A stretch of DNA of 64,000 nucleotides from Paradesertivirga superstes (GCF_037622515.1 NZ_JBBJCN010000001.1:372001-436000); one strand, 5' to 3'; positions 44,421 through 53,650 are shown, counted from the stretch's first letter. The notes: generated from the sequence alone by a model not told the origin. A program made the numbers and translations.

Positions 44421-45185
44421 CTATTTCAGCAAAACACGTTCTAAAAATTTCTTTAAATACATATTAAACTCCTCGGGCTGTTCCATCATCGGTGCATGTC
44501 CGCAGTTCTCTATCCAATTTAACTCAGAATTCGGCAAAATGTTGTGGAATTCTATGGCAACATCTGGCGGAGTAACTGTATCGTTCCTGCCCCATATCAA
44601 GCAAACGGGAATAGTGATCTTATGCAGGTCTTTAGACAGGTTATGACGAATAGCAGATTTAGCCATGGAAAGAATGCGGATTACCCTTCCTCTGTCGTTT
44701 ACAGTTTCAAAAACTTCATCTACCAACTCTTTTGTTGCAAAATTCGGATCATGAAAAGTTAAAGCCACTTTTTCTTTTATAAAATCGTAGCTCTCTCTGC
44801 GGGGAAATGTACCACCAAAGGAATTTTCATATAAACCAGAACTTCCGGTAAGTATAAGTGCTTTAACAAACTCAGGGTGGCTAAGCGTAAAAATCAATCC
44901 CACGTGACCTCCCAGCGAATTTCCCAGTACGCAGATATTTTTAAGTTTTTTAAACTTAACAAATTTGTACAGAAATTTCGAAAGACTCGTTACACCTGTT
45001 GTTAATAGCGGGAGTTCGTATATAGGCAATAAGGGAATAACAACCTTGTATCGTGATTTAAAGTGGTCGGTAACATCCTCCCAATTGCTTAGTGCCCCAA
45101 AAAGACCATGCAATAACAAGAGCACATCTCCTTCACCTTCTTCAATATATTTAAATCCGTTTTCTTCTATTATGTTAAGACTCAT
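44421..45185 (-). CDS. Alpha/beta hydrolase heading the CBS-nadK operon
   Basis: A 254-residue hydrolase without signal peptide. It has the oxyanion motif LLHGLFGALSNW, the nucleophile elbow GNSLGG (Ser90), Asp in WGRNDTVTPP and His in CGHAPMMEQPEEF. It resembles esterases and C-C bond hydrolases; the substrate is unknown. It is the first gene of a three-gene unit with the CBS protein and nadK. An operator-like palindrome lies seven bases before its ATG. Confidence 0.85.
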   Translation of the reverse strand: MSLNIIEENGFKYIEEGEGDVLLLLHGLFGALSNWEDVTDHFKSRYKVVIPLLPIYELPLLTTGVTSLSKFLYKFVKFKKLKNICVLGNSLGGHVGLIFTLSHPEFVKALILTGSSGLYENSFGGTFPRRESYDFIKEKVALTFHDPNFATKELVDEVFETVNDRGRVIRILSMAKSAIRHNLSKDLHKITIPVCLIWGRNDTVTPPDVAIEFHNILPNSELNWIENCGHAPMMEQPEEFNMYLKKFLERVLLK

Positions 45186-45191
45186 ATTATC

Positions 45192-45207
45192 TAAACAAAT
45201 GTTTAGT
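45192..45207. promoter_or_regulatory. Operator-like palindrome CTAAACA-AA-TGTTTAG
   Basis: Perfect 7-bp arms with a two-base centre sit seven bases before the ATG of the hydrolase gene. TAAACA/TGTTTA palindromes of this form are typical TetR-family binding sites, and the position would block initiation or the promoter. No TetR gene lies in the window. Confidence 0.55.
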
Positions 45208-45283
45208 AAATTTTAATATCGTTAATTAATATGTAATAAAAATAAGCTTTTTGCGAAGATAACAAAGATCATCGCATTTACGC

Positions 45284-45730
45284 CTATGAAAGCATTTGCT
45301 TCACTACTTCAGAAATCATTTTTCCGTCGGCCTTTCCGGCCAATTGTTTATTTGCCAGGCCCATCACCTTCCCCATATCTTTAATTGAAGAGGCACCGCT
45401 GCTTTCAATTAAAGATTTAATTTGTTCACGGACTTCATCTTCGGTCAGTTGTTTCGGAAGAAAACCTTCAATAACTTCCAACTCTTCAATCTCAATTTTA
45501 TACAAATCCTCCCGGTTCTGAGTCTTATAAATCTCAGCAGACTCCCTTCTCTGCTTCGCAAGTTTTTGCAAAACCTTAATTTCTGTATCCTCTGTGATCT
45601 CTTCAGATGCACCTTTTTCGGTCTTAGAAAGTAGAATAGCTGCCTTAATAGCACGAAGTCCCCGTAAGCGGGCTTCATTTTTAGAAAGCATTGCTGCTTT
45701 TATTTCCTTATTTATTTCTTGTTCAAGCAT
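45284..45730 (-). CDS. GatB/YqeY domain protein
   Basis: A 148-residue protein of the YqeY family, related to the tail domain of the tRNA amidotransferase subunit GatB. It shows the family pattern: EINKEIKAAMLSKNEARLRGLRAIKAA at the start in part, EGFLPKQLTEDEVREQI in the middle and MGKVMGLANKQLAGKADGK at the end. Its role is not settled; a link to tRNA-dependent processes is assumed from the domain. Confidence 0.88.
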   Translation of the reverse strand: MLEQEINKEIKAAMLSKNEARLRGLRAIKAAILLSKTEKGASEEITEDTEIKVLQKLAKQRRESAEIYKTQNREDLYKIEIEELEVIEGFLPKQLTEDEVREQIKSLIESSGASSIKDMGKVMGLANKQLAGKADGKMISEVVKQMLS

Positions 45731-45743
45731 AATATATATTTAT

Positions 45744-45797
45744 TGAATGAGAGAAGAGTGAGCATTCCATTCATTCATTCATTCATTCATTCATTCA
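45744..45797. repeat. ATTC tandem repeat with the TGAATGAGAGAAG motif
   Basis: TGAATGAGAGAAG at 45744-45756 is followed by about eight ATTC units up to 45797. The same 13-base motif and similar ATTC units occur at 27278-27360. The repeat lies between yqeY and the SDR gene and touches the SDR stop codon region (45791). The unit number is likely to vary by slippage. Confidence 0.65.
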
Positions 45798-46552
45798 CTC
45801 CTCTTCAGATGCGCTGTGTTAGCCTGTGCTGTTGGCATAATTACCAGATCGTTAATGTTAACATGCGAAGGTCGCGATACCACAAACCAAATTGTATCGG
45901 CGATATCATCAGCTTTCAATGGCTCAAATCCTTCATACACTTTTTTTGCCCTGTCATTATTTCCCTTAAAACGAATTTCAGAAAACTCTGTTTCCACAGC
46001 ACCCGGATGTATTCCTGTCACTCTTATCCCGTAAGGCAATAAATCTATACGCATGGCTTTATTAAGTGAATCAACGGCATGTTTAGTAGCGCAATATACA
46101 TTACCGTTTGCATATGTTTCCTTACCTGCAATAGATCCAAGATTAACAATATGTCCGTTTTTACGTTTTACCATCCAATTAGATACGACTTTGCTCACAT
46201 ATAGCAAACCTTTGATATTGGTATCAATCATAGTATCCCAGTCATCGGTATCTCCTTCGTGTATCGGTTCCAAACCTAAACTAAGTCCGGCATTATTGAT
46301 CAAAACATCGACCACTTTCCATTCCTCCGGTAAAGTCTGAAGCTGCCTTTCCACATCTTCTTTATTTCTGACATCTAAAGTGAGGATGATTACTCTGATA
46401 TCTTCATTTTTTGAAAGTTCCTTTTGAATTTGCAGTAACCGTTCTGTACGCCTGCCCGTAAGGATCAAATTATATCCCTGTTTGGCAAATAGTTTTGAAC
46501 AGGCCTCACCGATTCCCGCTGTGGCACCTGTTATTAGTGCGATTTTTGACAT
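45791..46552 (-). CDS. Short-chain dehydrogenase/reductase, YdfG-like
   Basis: A 253-residue classical SDR. The cofactor motif TGATAGIG is at 8-15, NNAG at 86-89, and the catalytic set is Ser140, Tyr153 and Lys157 (YCATK). An Arg cluster after the second strand (GRRTERL) favours NADP. The layout fits 3-hydroxy acid or serine dehydrogenases of the YdfG group. Its final codons enter the ATTC repeat tract. Confidence 0.87.
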   Translation of the reverse strand: MSKIALITGATAGIGEACSKLFAKQGYNLILTGRRTERLLQIQKELSKNEDIRVIILTLDVRNKEDVERQLQTLPEEWKVVDVLINNAGLSLGLEPIHEGDTDDWDTMIDTNIKGLLYVSKVVSNWMVKRKNGHIVNLGSIAGKETYANGNVYCATKHAVDSLNKAMRIDLLPYGIRVTGIHPGAVETEFSEIRFKGNNDRAKKVYEGFEPLKADDIADTIWFVVSRPSHVNINDLVIMPTAQANTAHLKRSE

Positions 46553-46576
46553 ACCGTTTGAGAGGCGAAAATACTA

Positions 46577-46595
46577 TAAATGCTTTTAGCATTTA
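46577..46595. terminator. Small hairpin between porT and the SDR gene
   Basis: TAAATGCT and AGCATTTA flank three bases, 22 bases after the porT stop. The stem is AT-rich and a short T-rich stretch follows on the minus strand, so at best it is a weak terminator; the SDR promoter must lie in the same gap. Confidence 0.35.
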
Positions 46596-46616
46596 CAAAA
46601 AACATGGGGGATTTAA

Positions 46617-47363
46617 TTATTCGAAATATAAACTAAACTGGAAGTTCCGGGTATAGAGCTTATCTAAAGGTGACGAATAAGGATGATCTTCCGCCTTTAA
46701 TACACTATTGATAGAGTTAGAAAGTTTAAATTCGGGGGATAGTTTAAAATATTCAAAGTAAAAGTCGAATCCGATGCCAACTTCATAAGAAAGAATATTT
46801 TTTTGATTCTTGACGAATTTCTCGGTCAGAGCAAACCCTGAATCATCAGTTTTCTTTTTTGAAATGATATCCATCGAATATTTCCCACCAGCTAACAGGT
46901 AAGCCCGAAAGTTCAGCCTTCTATCCGATTTCAATTTAAGGCCTACCGGAAATTCTACGGTAGTTGTCGCTACTTTTTGCTGACGAAATTTCTCTGGATC
47001 TGCATACTCATAGTTTATCAGACGGTCTAAAAAAACCAGTGCTGGTGTGATTCTGAAATCAGTATTATCGCCTAACCTGAAAGCCCCGATAAATCCGAGT
47101 CCGAAACCCGGACTTAATGGCGAACTGATACTTTTTAATGAGTCGGTAAGAAATTGTCCTGGTACATCCGGATTTGGATACGGCCTTTGCCAGTCAACTT
47201 TCTTATAAATTTTGTATTCGGAGGAAAGATACTGAAAAGTAAAACCGGGAGAAAATACTTGTTCGTCTACACCACCACCCCAGTTACCGCCCTGCCCGCT
47301 CTGAGCAAAAGAGCAAACACCTATTGAAAGAAATAAAATTATCAGCTGTAACCGTTTCTTCAT
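46617..47363 (-). CDS. porT: PorT-like outer-membrane protein of the type IX secretion system
   Basis: A 248-residue exported barrel protein (signal peptide ending GVCSFAQ). The mature part has strand-rich segments ending in an aromatic C-terminus (NFQFSLYFE). Position directly after menG/ubiE with a four-base overlap is the conserved location of porT in Bacteroidota, and length and texture agree. PorT is needed for T9SS assembly. The assignment rests on context plus family look, not on a catalytic motif. Confidence 0.75.
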   Translation of the reverse strand: MKKRLQLIILFLSIGVCSFAQSGQGGNWGGGVDEQVFSPGFTFQYLSSEYKIYKKVDWQRPYPNPDVPGQFLTDSLKSISSPLSPGFGLGFIGAFRLGDNTDFRITPALVFLDRLINYEYADPEKFRQQKVATTTVEFPVGLKLKSDRRLNFRAYLLAGGKYSMDIISKKKTDDSGFALTEKFVKNQKNILSYEVGIGFDFYFEYFKLSPEFKLSNSINSVLKAEDHPYSSPLDKLYTRNFQFSLYFE

Positions 47364-48091
47364 TTAATACCGGTGTAAATTGAACAAATACCAAACGCCA
47401 ACGGGCGGTTTTTGGTATTTCTGTATCCCACTCTTTCCATCAATAATACAAATTCCTTTCCATCGGGGAATGCTTCAACCGATTCGGGAAGGTATTTATA
47501 GGCGCTATTATCTTTCGAAAAAATCTTTCCGATAGATGGTGTAACGTAATGAAAGTAAAAGCTGTACAACTGCTTTACTGGGAAAACCTTTGGCTTGGAA
47601 AATTCCAGAATCACCGCTTTTCCGCCTGGTTTTAAAACCCTGAGCATATCTGAAAGACCCTTTTCAAGATTCTCAAAATTCCTGACACCATAGGCAACAG
47701 TTACAGCGTCAAACTGATTGTCCTCAAAAAGAAGCTTTTCCGAGTCGCCTAAACGGACTTCAAATTTCTCGCTAAGATTGCGCCTTTTAATTTTCTCTGC
47801 CGCGATATCAAGCATGCCTTGTGAAATATCAACGCCTATAATTTTTGAAGGCTTAAGGATTTTCAGAGATTCGAAAGCAAAATCACCGGTGCCTGTTGCC
47901 ACATCTAAAATATACCTGGGATTATCTTTTTTCAACTCAGCAATAGCTTTTTTTCTCCAGATAATATCAATTCCAAGAGATAAGAAGTGATTTAAGAAAT
48001 CATAAGTCTTTGAAATATTATTAAACATAGTAGCCACCTGTTCTTTTTTGGTAGCATTTTCATTTTTGTAAGGAGTTACTGACTGAGGCAT
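47360..48091 (-). CDS. ubiE: Demethylmenaquinone methyltransferase (MenG/UbiE)
   Basis: A 243-residue class I SAM methyltransferase. It shows the UbiE set: MFNNISKTYDFLNHFLSLGID, DVATGTGDFAFE (SAM motif I), AYGVRNFENL and the late SIYTGIK. In a menaquinone-using Bacteroidota it performs the last step of menaquinone synthesis. Its stop overlaps the porT start by four bases. Confidence 0.94.
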   Translation of the reverse strand: MPQSVTPYKNENATKKEQVATMFNNISKTYDFLNHFLSLGIDIIWRKKAIAELKKDNPRYILDVATGTGDFAFESLKILKPSKIIGVDISQGMLDIAAEKIKRRNLSEKFEVRLGDSEKLLFEDNQFDAVTVAYGVRNFENLEKGLSDMLRVLKPGGKAVILEFSKPKVFPVKQLYSFYFHYVTPSIGKIFSKDNSAYKYLPESVEAFPDGKEFVLLMERVGYRNTKNRPLAFGICSIYTGIK

Positions 48092-48138
48092 ATCGCTGCA
48101 AAGATGGCAATTATTTAATCTGAATAATCTTTTGAACC

Positions 48139-48633
48139 TTAACTTTCTCTTATTAATGACAATAGTCCGTGAATATTTAAAGGTTCGGTGATCATTTGCA
48201 AGTTTCCTTCAGCGTCGAAGGGCCAATCAGTTTTCGGCCGGTCCCAATAAAGCTCAACTCCATTTCCGTCCGGATCATTTAAATATATTGCTTCCGACAC
48301 ACCATGATCAGCAGCACCACTAATGGGATATTCATTATCTAATAAATTTTTTACTACTTCAGCGAGTTCCTTCCTTTCAGCATACAAGATCGCCACATGA
48401 TACAGCCCCACGCCCCTGGCCGGTGCTTTCTCGGCACCTTTGCTCTGCCATGTATTTAACCCAATATGATGATGGTATCCGCCTGCTGAAAGAAAAACCG
48501 CTCCTTCACCATACCTCTGGGTGATTTCAAAACCAAGTATTTCCTGGTAAAAGGCCAAAGAACGGTCTATGTCCGAAACTTTCAGGTGTACATGGCCGAT
48601 GCGGGTTGTAGCTGGTGTTGTATATGTATTCAT
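48139..48633 (-). CDS. VOC-family (glyoxalase/dioxygenase-like) protein
   Basis: A 164-residue protein with one vicinal-oxygen-chelate unit: GHVHLKVSDIDRSLAFYQ at the start, HHHIGLNTW in the middle and YLNDPDGNGVELYWDRP near 130, with the metal-ligand His and Glu in place. It resembles the N-terminal half of catechol-2,3-dioxygenase-like proteins. Substrate unknown. It is divergent from engB across 47 bases. Confidence 0.85.
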   Translation of the reverse strand: MNTYTTPATTRIGHVHLKVSDIDRSLAFYQEILGFEITQRYGEGAVFLSAGGYHHHIGLNTWQSKGAEKAPARGVGLYHVAILYAERKELAEVVKNLLDNEYPISGAADHGVSEAIYLNDPDGNGVELYWDRPKTDWPFDAEGNLQMITEPLNIHGLLSLIRES

Positions 48634-48667
48634 CGTGCTTGTATAGAGTTATAGTTTTATAAAATTG

Positions 48668-48675
48668 TACCTTTG
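48668..48675 (+). promoter_or_regulatory. Candidate -7 box of engB
   Basis: TACCTTTG matches the Bacteroidota -7 consensus TAnnTTTG and ends only five bases before the engB ATG. Transcription would start at or very near the start codon. The -33 element is not clear. Confidence 0.5.
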
Positions 48676-48680
48676 CCGCG

Positions 48681-49295
48681 ATGCTTATACATACAGCCGA
48701 ATTTAAATGCAGCAATACACGTACCGATAAACTACCTCCTCCGGCTTTGCCCGAGTATGCATTTATCGGACGATCAAATGTCGGAAAATCCTCTCTGATA
48801 AACATGCTTACCCAAAAAAAAGGTTTAGCTAAAACTTCACAAACTCCCGGAAAAACCCAGCTTATAAACCATTTCTTAATAAACGATAAATGGTATATTG
48901 TTGATTTACCCGGTTATGGATTTGCCCGTGCTTCCAAAACCAGCCGTGGCGAATGGGAGCGTTTTATAAAGTACTACCTCAAAAATCGCGAAAGCTTACA
49001 ATGCGTTTTTGTACTTATTGACAGCCGTGTACCGCCTCAAAAAACAGATTTAGAATTTTGCTTTTGGTTAGGCGAACACGGAATTCCTTTCCTGTTGGTC
49101 TTCACAAAAGCGGATAAACAATCCAAACATAAAACATTACAAACCGTAGCTGCATTTAAAAAAGAACTCTTGGTTTCATTCGAAGAAGTGCCGCAGCAGT
49201 TTATAACCTCTTCGGAGACACAAGAGGGCCGTGAAGAAATACTTTCGCTTATCGCTGAAATAAACAAAGAGTTTAAAGCTCCGGTTATAGAATAA
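48681..49295 (+). CDS. engB: Ribosome biogenesis GTPase EngB/YsxC
   Basis: A 204-residue Era-like GTPase needed for assembly of the large ribosomal subunit. G1 is GRSNVGKS at 30-37, G3 is DLPGYGFA, G4 is TKADK and G5 is TSSETQEGREE. It may be translated from a leaderless or very short leader mRNA. The UbiA gene follows after 43 bases. Confidence 0.94.
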   Translation: MLIHTAEFKCSNTRTDKLPPPALPEYAFIGRSNVGKSSLINMLTQKKGLAKTSQTPGKTQLINHFLINDKWYIVDLPGYGFARASKTSRGEWERFIKYYLKNRESLQCVFVLIDSRVPPQKTDLEFCFWLGEHGIPFLLVFTKADKQSKHKTLQTVAAFKKELLVSFEEVPQQFITSSETQEGREEILSLIAEINKEFKAPVIE

Positions 49296-49338
49296 TACTA
49301 CACGTTTCAAATCTAAAATCTCACATCTAAGAAATCAG

Positions 49339-50196
49339 ATGAAGAAATACCTTTCACTAGTCCTTTTTGCACATACCATTTTTGCAATGCCTTTTGCATT
49401 TATAGGATTTTTTCTGGCGCTTACAACTACAGAGAACACATTCAGCTGGATGAGCCTGGTATTTATGATACTATGCATGATTTTTGCCAGAAACTCTGCG
49501 ATGGCATTTAACCGCTATCTCGACCGAAACTTTGATGCTGAAAACCCCCGAACAGTTGTCAGAGATATTCCTGCGGGCCGGATCCCTGCAAAAAATGCCT
49601 TGCTGTTTACACTGATAAATTGTGCTCTTTTTATTTTTACCACCTATTTTATTAATCCACTCTGTTTTTATTTATCTCCTGTAGCACTGGCTGTGATTTT
49701 AGGATATAGTTTCACTAAACGATTTACCCCTCTTTGTCATCTTATTTTAGGGATTGGTTTAGGCCTGGCTCCTATCGGTGCCTACCTGGTAGTTACAGGC
49801 GAATTTGCGCTTTTACCCATTTTCTTTTCTCTGGCGGTAGTTTGCTGGGTTAGCGGCTTTGATATTATTTATGCTTTGCAGGATGATGAATTCGATAAAA
49901 CCGCCAATTTATACTCTATTCCATCTGTATTAGGGAGAAAAAAGGCTTTATTGATTTCTTCCCTGCTCCATGTACTAAGTGTGGTTTTTATATCCATGCC
50001 TTTACTCTATACCGACCTTGGATGGTTTTATATCACTGGTATAATTTTCTTTATCGCCCTATTAATTTATCAGCACCGGCTTGTAAAGCCCGACGATTTA
50101 AGCCGGGTAAATCTAGCATTCGGAACGACGAACGGCATTGCATCCGTTATATTTGCAGCATTCTTTTTGTTAGATGTTTACTTTAGAACCCATTAA
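49339..50196 (+). CDS. UbiA-family polyprenyltransferase
   Basis: A 285-residue membrane prenyltransferase with about eight helices and both Asp-rich motifs (NRYLDRNFDAENPRT near 54 and DIIYALQDDEFDK near 175). The closest family look is 4-hydroxybenzoate polyprenyltransferase, but in a menaquinone user it may instead serve futalosine-pathway menaquinone synthesis (MqnP-like). It overlaps the next regulator gene by 23 bases. Confidence 0.85.
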   Translation: MKKYLSLVLFAHTIFAMPFAFIGFFLALTTTENTFSWMSLVFMILCMIFARNSAMAFNRYLDRNFDAENPRTVVRDIPAGRIPAKNALLFTLINCALFIFTTYFINPLCFYLSPVALAVILGYSFTKRFTPLCHLILGIGLGLAPIGAYLVVTGEFALLPIFFSLAVVCWVSGFDIIYALQDDEFDKTANLYSIPSVLGRKKALLISSLLHVLSVVFISMPLLYTDLGWFYITGIIFFIALLIYQHRLVKPDDLSRVNLAFGTTNGIASVIFAAFFLLDVYFRTH

Positions 50197-50830
50197 TTCT
50201 GAGTTGGAAAAACTATCCCACCTTCACCTTTCCCTTTTTAGGGATTTCTTAAAAAAGTTCATCAGCTTTACAGATGAAGAATGGATAATATTTGCAGAAC
50301 AACTTTATTCCAGAAATCTAAAGAAGAAAGACTATTTCGTTGAAGCAGGCAATTTATGCACTGAAGTTGGCTTTATTATTCAGGGCTCCCTCCGGTGTTT
50401 CAATATAAAAGAAGGGGCAGAAATAACAGATTATTTCTGCCTCGAAAACGATATGATAAGTGCTTACAAGAGTTTCTTAACAGGCACGCCTTCCTCTACT
50501 TCGATCGAAGCTATTGAGAATACGAGTCTTATAATTTTTTCAAAAGCAGGACTGGATAAACTTTTAGCAAACGAGCATATAAATTATAAAATTGAACGTT
50601 TCGGCAGACTGGTTGCCGAATACTATTTAATCTGTTATGAGGACAGGGTTACTTCTTTTGTCATGCAAAGCCCGGAAGAAAGATACTTATCTCTACTAAA
50701 AGACAACAGGAATATCATCAGGCGCATTCCACAGCATTATATTGCTAACTTTTTAGGCATTACGCCTGTTTCTCTCTCCAGGATCAGAAAACGGATCATG
50801 GAACCGGTTAACCAGATCAGAGTCTCTTAG
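50174..50830 (+). CDS. Crp/Fnr-family transcriptional regulator
   Basis: A 218-residue regulator with an N-terminal cyclic-nucleotide-binding-like barrel (FVEAGNLCTEVGFIIQGSLR) and a short C-terminal helix-turn-helix (HYIANFLGITPVSLSRIRK). The cAMP-contacting RE/RS residues are not evident, as in many Bacteroidota members. It starts 23 bases inside the UbiA gene. It could act on the broken epimerase gene that follows. Confidence 0.85.
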   Translation: MFTLEPINSELEKLSHLHLSLFRDFLKKFISFTDEEWIIFAEQLYSRNLKKKDYFVEAGNLCTEVGFIIQGSLRCFNIKEGAEITDYFCLENDMISAYKSFLTGTPSSTSIEAIENTSLIIFSKAGLDKLLANEHINYKIERFGRLVAEYYLICYEDRVTSFVMQSPEERYLSLLKDNRNIIRRIPQHYIANFLGITPVSLSRIRKRIMEPVNQIRVS

Positions 50831-50910
50831 ATCATTAGGAAATTTCTTATCTTTTGTTAACGTTCCGAGTATTTCGGGTGCGGTAGTTTTGATTAATAAA
50901 TTAGAAAAAC

Positions 50911-51854
50911 ATGCATACCATACTAGGAGCAGGCGGACCAATAAGTAATGCACTTGCACACGAATTGTAACAAACAAATCACCCAGTTAGATTGGCGAGT
51001 CGTAATCCCGTAAAGACCTCAGGGAAAACGACCTGGGAAAAAACCGATCTTTTAAATTACCAGGAAACTCTTAACACTTGTCATGGCTCGGAGGTAATCT
51101 ATTTATGTGCGGGTTTAAAATACGACAAAAACATATGGCAGGAACAATGGCCCAAAATCATGCAAAACGTAATCAACGTTACAAAAGAAACAGGAGCCAG
51201 ATTTATCTTTTTTGATAACGTTTATATGTATGGGCTTGTAAATGGAGCGATGACCGAAGAAACTGAATACAATCCAATCAGTGTAAAAGGAGAAGTCAGA
51301 GCTAAAATTGCTATGCACTTAATGAACGAAGTTAAAACAGGAAACATTAAAGCAAGCATTGCAAGGGCCGCCGACTTTTATGGAGCAACAGATTCGGGCA
51401 ATAGTTTTTTCGATATGATGGTACTGGATAAACTCTCAAAAAAACAGATGCCACAATGGTTGGGGAATTCCGAAACACTGCATTCATTTACATATGTACC
51501 TGATGCGCAAAAGCAATGTTCATTCTTGGCCAAACCCCGGCAAGCGATAATCAGATATGGCATTTGCCTACTGCCCCCGCCATGAAAGGAAATGAGTTTA
51601 TCAGGCTTTCAGCTGATATATTCCATGCAAAACCGAAACACACAAGAATCAATAAATTTATGCTGCAATCAATAGGCATATTCAACCCGCTCATAAAAAA
51701 CACTGTAGAAATGTATTATCAATACCAATACGACTATAGTTTAAACTCATCCAAATTCGAAAAAGCTTTCGGGATAACGCCGGTTTCATACCTTCAAGGC
51801 ATTCAACATCTGTCAGAAACTTTTTATTCTCACAAAAATTCTAAAACAACATGA
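50911..51854 (+). pseudogene. Broken NAD-dependent epimerase/dehydratase-like gene
   Basis: The frame starts at ATG 50911 with a nucleotide-binding opening (MHTILGAGGPISNALAHEL), then meets TAA at 50968-50970 (codon 20). It continues in the same frame to about 51510 with Rossmann-fold features (FFDNVYMYG, ARAADFYGA) and switches frame near 51500-51520. The rest (ILGQTPASDNQIWHLPTAP, then FEKAFGITPVSYLQGI) is in another frame and ends at 51854. One nonsense and one frameshift change point to recent inactivation of an extended-SDR epimerase of about 310 residues. Confidence 0.85.
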
Positions 51855-51889
51855 TCTCATTTTAACTTAGCAGGATTAAATACAAAATC

Positions 51890-53596
51890 ATGATAGCCAA
51901 AAAGCCAAGAATATTTGTTCCGGAAAACCTTGAAATAAATTGGGAGAAACTTGAACCTCTATTTCTGGAATTAAAGAACAGGACGATTAGTTCTGTTGAA
52001 GACTTAGAACGATGGTTAAAAGATCGCAGTGAGCTGGAAGCTGCCCTTGAAGAAGATTTTGCCTGGCGTTATATTCGCATGACCTGCGATACGGCTAACG
52101 AAGAATTATTACAAAGTTTCCAATATTTCGCTACAGAAATAGAACCTAAAATCGCCCCTATTTCTAATGACCTTAATAAAAAACTAATCGACAGTCCTTT
52201 TGTAAATAATCTCAATAAAGACAAATACTTTGTTTTTATTCGAAGCATAAAAAAAGCCTTACAACTTTTCAGGGAAGAAAACATTCCGTTATTAACCGAA
52301 ATTCAGGTTAAACAGCAAACCTATCAATCCATAACCGGAGCGATGAGCGTTACAATTGATGGAAAGGAATATACTCTAGAACAAGCTTCGGTCTTTTTAA
52401 AAGATGTAGACAGAAATATCAGACAACAAGCATGGGAAGCAATCACAGCACGACGCCTGCAAGACAAAGATAAACTTGATGATCTGTTTAATGAGCTATT
52501 AAAGCTTCGCCATCAGGTAGCTTTAAATGCTGGTTTTGAAAACTTCCGTGATTATATGTTTCAGGCACTGGGCAGATTTGATTATACTCCTCATGACTGC
52601 TATAAATTCCATGCATCTATTGAAAGAGAAATTGTTCCGATCTTACAAAAGCAGGCGGAAAAAAGACGGGCTGCACTGGGCTTGAACGAGTTAAAACCCT
52701 GGGATATGGATGTCGACACATCTGGCAAACCAGCTTTAAAACCTTTTAGCAACGGGCAGGAACTAATTGATAAATCTATAACATGTTTCCAGGCATTAAA
52801 TCCATATATAGGTGAGCGTCTGGAAATAATGAAAACAAATGGGCTTTTTGATGTCGAAAGTCGTAAGGGAAAAGCTCCCGGAGGCTATAATTATCCGTTG
52901 GCAGAAACCGGAGCTCCGTTTATTTTCATGAATTCGGCAAACACGTTTCGTGACCTGACCACCATGGTTCATGAAGGCGGACATGCTGTTCATACTTTTA
53001 TAAGCGCTGAGTTAGAATTGAACGACTTTAAACACCTCCCCTCTGAAGTGGCAGAATTAGCATCCATGAGTATGGAGTTAATTTCAATGGATAAGTGGGA
53101 TGTATTTTTCGATAATGAAGAAGATTTAAAACGAGCGAAAAAGGATCAGTTACGCGATGTACTGAAAACCCTTCCATGGGTGGCTGTTGTAGATCAGTTT
53201 CAACACTGGATTTACACAAACCCTGAACATACTACCGCCCAACGAAAAACGGCCTGGAAGGAAATTATTGAGCCTTTTGGAAATAACTTTACCAATTGGA
53301 CAGGTTATGAGGACGCTTTGGAAAACTTATGGCAAAAACAGCTTCATATATTTGAAGTTCCGTTTTATTATATTGAATACGGAATCGCTCAATTAGGCGC
53401 AATAGCAGTTTGGAAAAACTACAAAGAAAATCCCGGGCAGGCATTAGAAAAATATCTGGAAGCTCTTAAATTAGGCTATACCAAAACCATCAAAAAAATT
53501 TATAAAACTGCAGGTATTGAATTCAATTTCAGTTCTGACTATGTGCATGAGCTTGCTAAATTTATAAAAAAAGAGCAGGAAAAACTGGAAGATTAA
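51890..53596 (+). CDS. M3-family oligoendopeptidase
   Basis: A 568-residue cytoplasmic zinc peptidase of the PepF type. The zinc motif is HEGGH at 361-365 (VHEGGHAVHTF), with the third ligand Glu in the ELASMSMELIS region. It cleaves short peptides in the cytoplasm. It is monocistronic and preceded by the pseudogene. Confidence 0.92.
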   Translation: MIAKKPRIFVPENLEINWEKLEPLFLELKNRTISSVEDLERWLKDRSELEAALEEDFAWRYIRMTCDTANEELLQSFQYFATEIEPKIAPISNDLNKKLIDSPFVNNLNKDKYFVFIRSIKKALQLFREENIPLLTEIQVKQQTYQSITGAMSVTIDGKEYTLEQASVFLKDVDRNIRQQAWEAITARRLQDKDKLDDLFNELLKLRHQVALNAGFENFRDYMFQALGRFDYTPHDCYKFHASIEREIVPILQKQAEKRRAALGLNELKPWDMDVDTSGKPALKPFSNGQELIDKSITCFQALNPYIGERLEIMKTNGLFDVESRKGKAPGGYNYPLAETGAPFIFMNSANTFRDLTTMVHEGGHAVHTFISAELELNDFKHLPSEVAELASMSMELISMDKWDVFFDNEEDLKRAKKDQLRDVLKTLPWVAVVDQFQHWIYTNPEHTTAQRKTAWKEIIEPFGNNFTNWTGYEDALENLWQKQLHIFEVPFYYIEYGIAQLGAIAVWKNYKENPGQALEKYLEALKLGYTKTIKKIYKTAGIEFNFSSDYVHELAKFIKKEQEKLED

Positions 53597-53622
53597 GTTT
53601 TAAACAACCATTATCCGATGAA

Positions 53623-53650
53623 CAAAGAGTCTTGATTTCAGGGCTCTTTG
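53623..53650. terminator. Hairpin after the M3 peptidase gene
   Basis: CAAAGAGTC pairs with GGCTCTTTG (one G-T pair) around a 10-base loop, 27 bases after the stop at 53596. No strong T-run follows, so termination is possible but unproven. Confidence 0.45.

Noticed and set aside
45744..45797. ATTC tract as a possible CRISPR array
   Set aside because: Units are four bases with no spacers, so it is a simple tandem repeat.
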